From: DASQEH01 sp038237745
GTDB lineage: Bacteria; Actinomycetota; Actinomycetes; Propionibacteriales; Nocardioidaceae
Reading direction: 5' to 3'
Length of the DNA stretch: 64,000 nucleotides
Assembly: GCA_038237745.1 (NCBI GenBank)
Contig: JBBRYJ010000003.1
Coordinates: 168,411-232,410, forward strand
The translations under genes and the position numbers were made by a program. Of the stretch, positions 47,248-56,000 are shown in pieces (the stretch's first letter is position 1; every line of letters starts with the position of its first letter). The notes below the pieces were generated by a model. That model was not told where the DNA came from. It saw only the letters and a list, made by a program, of their open reading frames with translations, and searched no databases.

Positions 47248-48042
47248 GGTGCTGCTGCCAGTCGGCTCGGTTCTCTTCGAGGTAGCGCACGGCTTCCAGC
47301 CATCTGACCCCCCTGGTCTCGTTCCATACCCTCCTGTACGACGGACGGCCGGCCTCGGCGCCGCGACGGACCGTCTCGTACATGGCCATCTCCCTGGCGC
47401 GCACCGTGTCGAGGAGCGTTCTCCGGCCCTGATCGTCGAGGCCATAGGAGTCACACAGGAGCCGCAGGCGTGGGCCTCGTGACTCCGAGGGGTACCCGTA
47501 CCTGCGACAGAACCCGTCATCTTCCAAGGGGACGAACGACCAGGCAGCGCACGCCACGTCCCAGACCGGCGGCGCCGGCGCCGCATAGTCCCAATCGATG
47601 AAGACCCTCGGGTGACCGTGGGAGTAGATCGTGTTGACGGGTGCGAGGTCGCTGTGACAGACGATCCCATCCTCTGGGGCGCCGACGAGGCTTTGCCACG
47701 AGCCACGAGCCACGAGCCACGACTCGGCGCCACGAAACCGGCGACCGCCTCGTGGTACCGACGGATCAGACGCGCGACATCGGCCAGCGCCTTGTCACCG
47801 TGAAGAGCCGCGCTCCGGGCGTGGTGCCCGTCGACGCCCTCTGCGTAGGTGAGCAGCTCGCGTCCCTCCACGTCGGTGCCACGAACTCGCGGAGCGCCGT
47901 CGAACCCGACATCCTCGAGGTGACGGAGCAGCGCATGTACCGCCGGGGTCCATGGGCCGGTCGAGCGACGTACCAAGTCGCCGACCCGCGACACCGTGGT
48001 CCCGCCACCACCCCGGAGCGGTACCCCGTCGTCGCTCGACAC
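47240..48042 (-). pseudogene. Aminoglycoside phosphotransferase-family kinase gene, out of frame at a 7-bp repeat
   Basis: The N-terminal part reads from GTG 48042 (VGDLVRRSTGPWTPAVHALL) to VAGFVAPSRGSW. The C-terminal part, in another frame, continues QSLVGAPEDGIVCHSDLAPV with the catalytic HSDLAPVN and FIDWDY intact and ends at 47240. The break falls in four exact copies of the 7-mer at 47695-47722. With two copies the frame reads straight through SRGSWQSLVGAP; four copies add 14 nt and shift it; five would restore it. So the gene is off by slipped-strand expansion, either inactivated or phase-variable. A GATACT hexamer 5 nt before GTG 48042 suggests a leaderless promoter. The substrate is unknown. 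Confidence 0.78.
47695..47722 (+). repeat. Four exact tandem copies of a 7-bp unit
   Basis: GCCACGA is repeated four times without mismatch at 47695, 47702, 47709 and 47716 (minus strand TCGTGGC). It interrupts the reading frame of the kinase gene on the minus strand. Seven is not a multiple of three, so each gain or loss changes frame. Confidence 0.92.
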
Positions 48043-48349
48043 GTTTCAGTATCGACCGAGGCGGAGCCCGAACGAACACCCAAGTCTGGTCAGCTCGTGG
48101 AGTCGTACACAGCGATGAGTCGGAAGGTTTCGACAGGTTCCGCATTGTCTTTCTGGTCGAGCAGCCCAGCGACTCGGTCTCCGCATCGCAACGTGGTAGA
48201 CACCGGCACCCGACAGGGCTTCGAGCTCAGGCACCCCGAGCCGACGGTAGGGGACCCGATCGAGCACGACGTTTCGCGCGGTTGCACGATCAGCCCAAGC
48301 GGGCCGTGCGATGAGAAGGGATCGCCTGGCTCCGCGCATGGCAGTCGCT
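48043..48349. other. Intergenic region with a possible decayed gene on the minus strand
   Basis: This 307-bp stretch lies between the broken kinase gene and the response regulator. On the minus strand one frame gives VPYRRLGVPELEALSGAGVY and HVAMR; after a one-base shift near 48180 another gives GDRVAGLLDQKDNAEPVETF and RLIAVYDSTS before a TGA near 48090. Together they look like one short protein broken by a frameshift. I do not recognise the family. The right end must also hold the terminator of the response regulator operon. Confidence 0.35.
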
Positions 48350-49024
48350 TCACGGTTCGAAGCGGTAGCCCATGCCCGGTTCGGTGAGCAGGTGTTGGGG
48401 TCTCGCCGGGTCGCGCTCGAGCTTGCGCCGAAGCTGAGCCATGTAGACGCGCAGATAGTTGGTCTCCGTGTCGTACCCGGGTCCCCAGACGTCCAGGAGC
48501 AGTTTCTTCTGGCTTACCAGCTTGTGTGGGTTGCGGAGGAGGATCTCGAGCATGTGCCATTCGGTGGGGGTGAGCCGTACCTCCTCGCCGTCGCGCTCAG
48601 CTCGTTTGGCGCTCAATTCGATGGTGAAGGTTGCCGTGCGGATGACCGGGCCGTCGTCAGGGGCCACTGCCCGGCGAAGCGCGGCGCGGAGCCGGGCAAG
48701 CAGCTCGTCCATGCCGAACGGCTTGGTGATGTAGTCGTCGGCACCGGCGTCGAGGGCTGCGACCTTGGCGGCCTGAGCATCGCGGGCAGACAGCACGATG
48801 ATGGGCAGGCTGTTCCACCCCCGCAGACCCTCGACGACCTCTACACCGTCCATGTCGGGCAGGCCGAGGTCGAGGATCACGAGGTCGGGCACCGTCGTGG
48901 CGGCGATCCGCAGCGCTGACCGTCCGTCTGCAGCCGTGCTGACGTCGTACGAGCGGGCCTGGAGGTTGACCGAGAGCGCCCTGAGAAGCGCTGGGTCGTC
49001 CTCGACGATGAGTACGCGTGTCAT
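48350..49024 (-). CDS. KdpE-like OmpR-family response regulator
   Basis: A 224-residue response regulator. The receiver domain (1-120) has acidic pocket EDD (8-10), phosphoacceptor Asp52 in LVILDLGLPD, and Lys in DYITKPFG. The C-terminal winged helix (about 130-224) ends LLTEPGMGYRFEP. It is closest in character to KdpE, but no kdpFABC potassium transporter lies in the window. The ATG overlaps the histidine kinase stop by 4 nt (ATGA), so the two are coupled. Targets are unknown. Confidence 0.88.
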   Translation of the reverse strand: MTRVLIVEDDPALLRALSVNLQARSYDVSTAADGRSALRIAATTVPDLVILDLGLPDMDGVEVVEGLRGWNSLPIIVLSARDAQAAKVAALDAGADDYITKPFGMDELLARLRAALRRAVAPDDGPVIRTATFTIELSAKRAERDGEEVRLTPTEWHMLEILLRNPHKLVSQKKLLLDVWGPGYDTETNYLRVYMAQLRRKLERDPARPQHLLTEPGMGYRFEP

Positions 49025-50451
49025 GGAACCCTCGGAAGGGCGACCGACATCGTCAGGCCACCACCGGGTGTCGGGGAAGGGGTCAGGGTGCCGCCCATCG
49101 CCTCGGTGAACCCTCGAGCGATGGCCAGGCCGAGTCCGACACCGGCGTCGGTCCCCCGGTCGTCCAGCCGTTGGAACGGGGCGAACATACGTTCCCACTC
49201 CGCTTCCGGGACGCCTGGTCCCCGGTCGACCACTCGTAGGGTCACATCGGCGCGGTCACTGAGCTGAGCGTCTACAGACACCGGCCTTATCTCGTCGGAG
49301 AAGCGCAAGGCGTTGTCGACCAGGTTGGCGACCACCCGTTCCAACAGGCCGGGGTCGGCCTCGACGAGGGGCAGATGGTCGGGCACGTCGACGGTGACGG
49401 GCCCTTGCTGGGTGTCGAGAACCACCTGGGCGACGACCGCATCCAACGCGACCGGCTGTAGGGCGACGAGTAGGGCGCCGGCCTGCAACCGACTCATCGC
49501 GAGAAGGTTGTTGATGAGGGCGTCGAGGCGGTCGGCGGACGTCTCGATCGTGGCCAGCAGCTCCTGTTGCTCGTCGACGGTCCAGACGACGTCTCCTTGT
49601 CGGAGACTGGACACAGCGGCTTTGATGCCGGCCAACGGTGTGCGAAGGTCGTGTCCGACAGCGGCGAGGAGCGCTGAACGGACCCGGTCGATCTCGGCGA
49701 GCTGTCGGGTCTTCGATGCCTGTTCGGCCAGGTTCTGTCCCTCCCAGGCCCGTGCAGCGGTGTCGGCGAGTCGCGTGAGGAGCTGTCGATCTTCTGCGAA
49801 GAGGCGCGGACCCGCCGCTACGAGGCTGAGACCAGGATCGAGCTCGACCGACAATACGGGCGGTCCCTCGAGTGCCGGACCCACGCGCCCGACTTCGTCG
49901 TCGCGCCCATTGGCATGCCTCACGAGCGCGACGGACGTCATTCCGAAGAGATCTTGCACCTGTGTCAACACAGCCGGGAGTGAACTGTTGTCGACAGGTG
50001 CCGCGACGAAACGAGACAGTGCCTCGGCTTCCATCCGGCTACGGACGGCCGTGACCTGATGTCGCGCGCCGATGTCGACCGCGAGGCTGACCACCGACCC
50101 CACGAAGACGAAGACGACCAACGAGATGACGTTGTCGCGCTGCTCAACCGCGAAGGTGTGGTACGGCGGCGTGAGGAACCAGTTGGCCAGCCCGAACGAG
50201 ACGAACGCGCCAGTCACAGCCGGAACGGGCCCGCCGACGACGGCGATGACTACCACTGCCATGAGATACAGCAGCAACACTGTTGCGAGGGACACGTGGT
50301 CACGTGTTCCGACCAGGGCCCAGGTCAGCACCGGCAGGCCTAGCCCAACGAGCACGAGTCCGCTTCGCCGGCGGGCCGGTGACAGACCGGTGAAGCCGAA
50401 GAGGCGTTGCCTACCAGTTGGCCGGTTCGCGGAGACGGCATCGGATGCCAT
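49021..50451 (-). CDS. KdpD-like sensor histidine kinase lacking the N-terminal KdpD sensor domains
   Basis: A 476-residue kinase. It starts near the DUF4118-type membrane block (four helices in about residues 30-125, VLTWALVGTRDHVSLATVLL). A GAF-like segment follows (about 145-240), then the DHp box AVGHDLRTPLAGIKA (about 265-279, phosphohistidine) and the ATPase with NLVDNALRFSD, DRGPGVP and GVGLGLAIARGF. Full KdpD proteins begin with a long cytoplasmic KdpD-plus-USP region of about 370 residues, which is absent here. It precedes and overlaps its regulator gene and follows uppP by 52 bp on the same strand. Confidence 0.85.
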   Translation of the reverse strand: MASDAVSANRPTGRQRLFGFTGLSPARRRSGLVLVGLGLPVLTWALVGTRDHVSLATVLLLYLMAVVVIAVVGGPVPAVTGAFVSFGLANWFLTPPYHTFAVEQRDNVISLVVFVFVGSVVSLAVDIGARHQVTAVRSRMEAEALSRFVAAPVDNSSLPAVLTQVQDLFGMTSVALVRHANGRDDEVGRVGPALEGPPVLSVELDPGLSLVAAGPRLFAEDRQLLTRLADTAARAWEGQNLAEQASKTRQLAEIDRVRSALLAAVGHDLRTPLAGIKAAVSSLRQGDVVWTVDEQQELLATIETSADRLDALINNLLAMSRLQAGALLVALQPVALDAVVAQVVLDTQQGPVTVDVPDHLPLVEADPGLLERVVANLVDNALRFSDEIRPVSVDAQLSDRADVTLRVVDRGPGVPEAEWERMFAPFQRLDDRGTDAGVGLGLAIARGFTEAMGGTLTPSPTPGGGLTMSVALPRVP

Positions 50452-50503
50452 GCCTCACTGTGACACAGGGCTCCCGAGGCCACGGCCGCCCGAGGCCGGC
50501 GAC

Positions 50504-51433
50504 TCAGGCGACGGTGAAACGAATGATGCAGAGCGCTCCGGCGATAAGGCAGTAGATGGCGAACGGGGTCAGGGTGCGCGTCTCGAAGTACCGCACCAAG
50601 AAGCGCACCGTCAGGTACGCCGTGACTCCCGCGACGAGTGCACCTACCAGCACCTGGCCCCGGATACCGTCTCCGGCTGAGCCGGCGAGTACAGGCAGCT
50701 TGAGGACACCGGCCGCGAAGATGACCGGCGTAGCAAGCAAGAACGAGAACTTCGCTGCATCCTCGTGATCCAGCCCGCGCAACAGCCCAGCCACCATGGT
50801 GATTCCCGATCGGGAGATGCCGGCGAAGAGCGCGAAGGTCTGGAACAGGCCGATGACGCCTGCCTCGCGGTAGCTGAGACCGAGCAGGCTCCGACGCTGA
50901 GCAACGACGACTCCTCCGCTTCCTGCGCTTGGCGCTGACAACGGGTCGGCTTCACGCCGTTCAGCGTTTCGGCGAAGTCGTTCGCCGACGAGCAGAATGA
51001 TCCCGTTGATGAAGAGGAAGATGGAGGCCGCCAGTGGCTTCGCGAACAGGGTTCGGAAGGTGTGCTCCAACAAGAGCCCGGTGATTCCGACCGGGATGGT
51101 CGCGATGACGATGAGCCAGGCCAACCGCTCGTCCGACGTCTCGATCCGTCGGCGCAGGCACGATCGGAAGAAGGCCGAGATGATGCGTGCCCAGTCGCGC
51201 CAGAAGAACACCAGCAAAGCGATAGCGGTTGCGACGTGCAGTGCCACGATGAAAGCCAAGTAAGGCGACTGCTCGCTGTTGGACGAGGAAGCCTGGGTCA
51301 CGAGGTCTTGCCACGACCCACCGATCACAGCCGGGACCAGGACCGAGTGCCCCAGACTCGACACCGGAAAGAGCTCGGTCGCACCTTGAAGAAGTCCGAT
51401 GACCACTGCCTGCACATAGGTTATCGGATCCAT
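50504..51433 (-). CDS. uppP: Undecaprenyl-diphosphatase
   Basis: A 309-residue membrane phosphatase (BacA/UppP) that recycles undecaprenyl diphosphate for cell-wall synthesis and confers bacitracin tolerance. Family motifs are LLQGATELFPVSSLGHSVLV (near 13-32, with the catalytic glutamate and serines) and FAGISRSGITMVAGLLRG (the second conserved repeat). About eight hydrophobic segments are visible. It is encoded just upstream of a two-component pair on the same strand. Start ATG at 51433 with GAGGTAG upstream. Confidence 0.93.
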   Translation of the reverse strand: MDPITYVQAVVIGLLQGATELFPVSSLGHSVLVPAVIGGSWQDLVTQASSSNSEQSPYLAFIVALHVATAIALLVFFWRDWARIISAFFRSCLRRRIETSDERLAWLIVIATIPVGITGLLLEHTFRTLFAKPLAASIFLFINGIILLVGERLRRNAERREADPLSAPSAGSGGVVVAQRRSLLGLSYREAGVIGLFQTFALFAGISRSGITMVAGLLRGLDHEDAAKFSFLLATPVIFAAGVLKLPVLAGSAGDGIRGQVLVGALVAGVTAYLTVRFLVRYFETRTLTPFAIYCLIAGALCIIRFTVA

Positions 51434-51838
51434 GAAGAGCTACCTCTGTCAGACGAAGAGAAGGGCAATGACGGAGCTGGAGCTGATCGGAAAGACCCCG
51501 CGCTTCGCACATTGACGGACGTGACCATTGCCCTGATCGTAGGTAGGACACATGAAGCCCGCGTGAAGAACGTATGCCGAGCGGCAGGGATACGTGAGAT
51601 CGGCCGGTGCCCAGTGGCGCCTTCAGCGCCGAGCAGGACCGAAGGAATGACGCGATGCCTCCGGGGCCAACGCCCTGATTTCGATGGCGCTCGGCACGCG
51701 CTGCTACAAGTATCGGGGCACTGCGGACCGGGGCCGCTACAGTTCGGGCGACTCCACCAAGGCGTTCGAGATCAGGCGCCGGTTGTGGACCGAGTACCAG
51801 GACCGAGCACCGGTGTCGGGACGAGACGAGGAACGTCT
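51434..51838. other. Intergenic region upstream of uppP and of the GNAT gene
   Basis: A 405-bp gap between divergent genes. Its right third contains a 52-codon frame (51684-51842) coupled to the GNAT gene. The left part should hold the uppP promoter; TTGCCC near 51529 is a candidate -35, but no convincing pair is seen. I find no RNA gene or repeat. Confidence 0.4.
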
Positions 51839-51842
51839 GTGA
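51684..51842 (+). CDS. Possible small protein, translationally coupled to the GNAT gene
   Basis: A 52-residue frame starting MALGTRCYKYRGTADRGRYS and ending SGRDEERL. Its TGA stop overlaps the GTG of the acetyltransferase gene (TGTGA), the arrangement of coupled operon partners, and codon choice is GC-rich at third positions. It is basic with no recognised domain. It could instead be the tail of a decayed gene, because the frame is open 13 codons further upstream before a stop. Confidence 0.35.
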   Translation: MALGTRCYKYRGTADRGRYSSGDSTKAFEIRRRLWTEYQDRAPVSGRDEERL

Positions 51843-52522
51843 CCATTGAGAAGGCAAGCGGTGAGCGTGCGCGCGCTCCCCGGGTCGTCGGCCCGGACGA
51901 GCTCGACCGGGTGGTGGAGATACTGGTCGGCGCATTCTTTGACGACCCGACGTGGGCGTGGGCCCTTCCGGACCCACGCCTGCGCCGCGAGCAGTACCGC
52001 CTGCTGTGGCGGCTGATCGTGGAGGGGGCTGCGCGCTACCCGTCGGTCTGGCTGAACGCGGAGGAGACGGCGACGGCTGTGTGGATCCCACCAGGCGGAA
52101 CCGATATGTCGGTCGAGCAGGAAGCCATGGTCGAGCCGCTCCTGACCGAGATGCTGGGCGACGGCGCCGCAAGGGTGCTCGGCACCTTCAAGGCCTTCGC
52201 TGAGGCTCGTCCGGTGGGTCAGGAGCACTACTATCTGACCCTGCTCGGCACCGACCCCCATCACCGCGGGAAAGGAGCTGGACTGCGCCTGCTCGCGGAC
52301 ACCCTGCAGGTCGCCGATGACGCAGCCATGCCGGCATATCTCGAGGCGAGCAACCCGGTCAACGTGGCGCTGTATGCGAGGTACGGCTTCCGCGTGCGCA
52401 GCACGTTCGGTCTACCAGAGGACGGGCCTGACGTCCCTACCATGTGGCGAGAACCCCGTCGCAGTAGTACTTCTGCGACGCAGCCCACGCTCGACCCGTC
52501 CATGCCGGACGTTGCGCCCTGA
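51839..52522 (+). CDS. GNAT-family N-acetyltransferase
   Basis: A 227-residue acetyl-CoA-dependent acetyltransferase. The acetyl-CoA loop is LLGTDPHHRGKGAGLRLL (near 138-155, R/Q-x-x-G-x-G/A pattern), followed by AYLEASNPVNVALYARYGF, the usual motif B. The N-terminal third (FFDDPTWAWALPDPRLR) is typical of a subgroup common in actinobacteria. The substrate is unknown. The GTG at 51839 has GAGGAACG upstream; longer in-frame readings cross the uppP gene and are rejected. Confidence 0.85.
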   Translation: MTIEKASGERARAPRVVGPDELDRVVEILVGAFFDDPTWAWALPDPRLRREQYRLLWRLIVEGAARYPSVWLNAEETATAVWIPPGGTDMSVEQEAMVEPLLTEMLGDGAARVLGTFKAFAEARPVGQEHYYLTLLGTDPHHRGKGAGLRLLADTLQVADDAAMPAYLEASNPVNVALYARYGFRVRSTFGLPEDGPDVPTMWREPRRSSTSATQPTLDPSMPDVAP

Positions 52523-52564
52523 CACGTGGGGCTTGGTGTCATTCCCTCTGCTGCTTGGGCGCCT

Positions 52565-53008
52565 CTACCGGACGGCCCATGCCGCAGCGCCGGCGACGAG
52601 GGCGTCCTCGGCGACTGCTCCGTAGTTGTCGCGCCCGAACCGCTTGCTCGCCCAGGTGCGCCACTGCAAGCCACCGTAAGCGCCGATCAGGGAGCCGCCC
52701 AAAGCGACAGCTGCTCCGAGCAGAAGGGGGTGCCGCGATCGGCGGGCCAGCAGGGCGCCGCTACCGGCGGCGACGACGAGCCGCGGGATCAGCGACTCCG
52801 GAACCGTCCGGCTCTTTGCTCTGGCTGACTGGTCCCCGACGGCTTCGCCAGCGGCGGCCAAGGTCGCGACGCCGCGGGCTATCGGGGTCTGCAACCAGGC
52901 CGGGTCGGTCGATGACGCCGACCATGTCAGGGCGGTCGGTGCTGCCGAGACTCGGGCACCAGTTGCAGCTCCGAATACGGCAACCTTGACCAGCTCGTTC
53001 GTCTTCAT
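52565..53008 (-). CDS. Small DUF4126-like membrane protein
   Basis: A 147-residue protein with alternating hydrophobic segments (about 5-25, 38-55, 72-90, 93-112) and a C-terminal AEDALVAGAAAWAVR. The text E-x-x-x-D-(x)n-R-T-x-P-x-x-L-x-P-R in the middle and the acidic pair before the last helix resemble DUF4126 proteins. Function unknown. ATG 53008 is preceded by TTGGAGG 5 nt upstream, a good site. It converges with the GNAT gene (42 bp). Confidence 0.6.
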   Translation of the reverse strand: MKTNELVKVAVFGAATGARVSAAPTALTWSASSTDPAWLQTPIARGVATLAAAGEAVGDQSARAKSRTVPESLIPRLVVAAGSGALLARRSRHPLLLGAAVALGGSLIGAYGGLQWRTWASKRFGRDNYGAVAEDALVAGAAAWAVR

Positions 53009-53061
53009 ACGCGAACCTCCAAGTAAATCGCAAGAGTGAGAAGCCCTGTGGTACTCAGCGG

Positions 53062-56000
53062 CTAGTGGGCCAGCGGCAATACATTTCGGGCAGCACCAGG
53101 ACGGCCGAAGTAGTAGCCCTGGCCGCTGTCGCAGTCGAGCTCCTTCAGACGGTTCTGCTGCTCCGCCGACTCCACTCCCTCGGCGACCGCACTGAGGCCA
53201 AGGGAATGCGCCAAGGCGATGACTGCCTTGACTATCACCCCGTCCTTGTCGCTACTGCAGAGGCCAGCCACGAAGGACTGGTCGACCTTGAGCTCATCCA
53301 CCGGGAACCGCTTGAGGTGGGTCAGGGACGAGTAGCCCGTGCCGAAGTCGTCGATGATGAGAGCCACCCCTAGTTGTCTGCATTCCTGTAGGGCGCTCAC
53401 CGTTGCGTCGGTGTCCTCCATGATGGCGCTTTCGGTGATCTCCAGCCCGACGAGTCCGGGGGCTACCCCGCTCGTGTCGAGCGCTTGGCTGATGGTCTCT
53501 GCCAGGTTCGGCTGCAGGAATTGGAGCGGTGACAAGTTGATGTTGACGCGCAGCCCGTGGCCCATCGCGTCGCTCTGCCAACGTCGGGCCTGACGGCAAG
53601 CCAGGTTGAGCACCCGCTCTCCGATAGGGAGGATGAGGCCGCTGCTCTCGGCGAAGGAGAGGAAGTCACGCGGCACGAGAAGCCCCCGCTCGGGATGACG
53701 CCAGCGGAGCAGGGCCTCCACCCCCGTCACCGCTCCGCTGGTGAGCGACACCAACGGCTGGTAGCTCACAAAGAACTCGTCACGCTCGAGCGCTCGGTGC
53801 ATATCGGCGTAGATGGACAGGCGCACCGAGGCGGGCGTACGCGTCGCCTGCTCGAAGATCTCGCACCGGTTGCCACCGAGCTGCTTGGCACGGTACATCG
53901 CTGAGTCGGCATTCCCGACGAGCGTCGCGACGTCCATACCACCCCGTAGCACTGCCACCCCGATGCTGGCCGGCACAAACAGGTCGCTCCCGGCGAGAAA
54001 CACCGGAGCGGCGAGGGCTTGCTGGACGCGATCGGCCAAATCGAGAACGCGGGGGTAGTCGGCAACGCCTTCACAGAGAATCGCGAACTCGTCACCGCCG
54101 AAGCGAGCCACCGTGTCGGTCTCGCGGATGACCTCTTGCAGCCGCTTACTCACGGCAATCAACAGCTGGTCACCGACCTCATGACCTCTGCTGTCGTTGA
54201 CCAGTTTGAAGCGGTCGAGGTCGATGAAGAGGACCACCACGTCGGCACCGGAGCGCCGCCGCCGCCGTAGCGCGATTTCGCACCGATCCAGGAATACGGC
54301 TCGGTTGGGCAAGCCGGTGAGCTGGTCATGGGTCGCCTGATGCGACAGCTGGCTCTCGAACTCACTCCGGGTGACAGCGATCGCGGCGATCCGCGCTGCA
54401 CTCTTCAAGATATCTGTCCATTCGCTTCCGCGACCGACAGCTGGGCTGGACGGAGCGATTACCACCATGACGCCTAGCACCCGGTCGGCTTGCGTCGCCT
54501 GGATCGGCACCGCCCAGCAGCCTTGTGCACCGATGCCCAACACCGGTAGACGCAACTGGGGCCACTCATCGTCGGCTCGAACGTCGTCGACGGACACCAC
54601 GAGCTGTTGGCGCACCGCCGCTCTGGTGATGCTCGTGCTGGGGTCGAGCCCAAAAGCGTTGATCGCACGGAGGGTGGCCATATCGATACCGGAAGACGCC
54701 ACCAGCCGAGGCTGGCTGTTATCGGTGGGGTCTAGCAGCAGCAGCGCACAGCGGACGCCCTCTCGAAGCCCAGTCAAGCTCGAAGCGAGGACCTCGAGAC
54801 TCTTGGCCAGCGGAGCACTTTTGGCGATGAGCTCCAGCACGGTCGCCTGCCCGATGATCAGCTTCTCAGCCTGCTTCAGCTCGCTCACGTCACGCGCCAT
54901 GATGATGAGGTGGTCAGCCAGCCCGTCCACATGTTGTGCCTTCGCATAGGAGCAGGACAGCCAACGTTTCTCACCGGCCTTGGTGCGCACCAACAACTCG
55001 GTTGGAGGATCCGCCCCTGCCTCGACCCAGTTGCTCAGTGACACAGGGAGGTTCATCGAGTCGACTGGCGTGAGTACATCGAGGCCTGGCGTAGCGATCA
55101 CCTGCTCACTGGCGAAACCCGTCAGCCGCTCAAGTGCGGGGTTCCACGCTGTCACCGTGCCGTCGGCTCCGAGAGTGGCGATGCCGTCCTGAGCCTGGTT
55201 GACGATCTGCGCCAGGTTCGCTCGCTCACCGACGATCGAGGCAACCAGCCCCGCCTTCTCCACCGCGAGGCCGATCTCGCGGGCCATTCCCGCGACACTC
55301 TCGAGCTCGCGGTCGGGAAACGCGACAGCTCTCCGGGCGTCATACACACACAAGACGCCCAGAGTGGCGTCGGCAACCCGAATCGGGGCGCAGGTGCAGT
55401 CACGCCAGCCCATCGATCTCAAGACGTCGCTATGCGGCCCCGAGCTCGTTGAGGCATCGATGTGGACCGGGTGAGTGGATCCGCCCAGGGCGTCAAGGAG
55501 TGCCACCGCGTTGGCGATGTTCGGCTGCGAGGCCTGGTTGCGCCGCCAGGTGTACAGCTCGGGACCCTTCGTCAGCAGAAGATCGACCGCGTCTCGCTCC
55601 AGTCCGAGTCCGACCTCGCAGCAGAAGGTAGAGAATCCACTGTCCGGCATCGTTGAAGCGCTCAAGGCAGAGGTGGCTCGCTGGGCGACCTGCAATCTTG
55701 TCTGCTCGATGCGACCGACCGCGTACCCCCGACTTGCCCAGTGCAGGAGAGCCAATGGCACGAGCAGGATGGGCCAGACGGAAGGCGCCCACGCATAGGT
55801 CGTGACGAACAGCAGACCGAACGACACGTTCACGACGAAGTTGATGCTCGATTCGCGAACCAGCGAAGTGGCCGAGCGTCGGAACCAGCCACGGTCTACC
55901 GAGCCGTGCGCCAACGTGACCACCACCAGTAACGCGCTTCCGTTCGCCAGGGCGACCACGACCATGGCCGCAGCGAGTGGACCAAGGTCAACCGGCCCGG

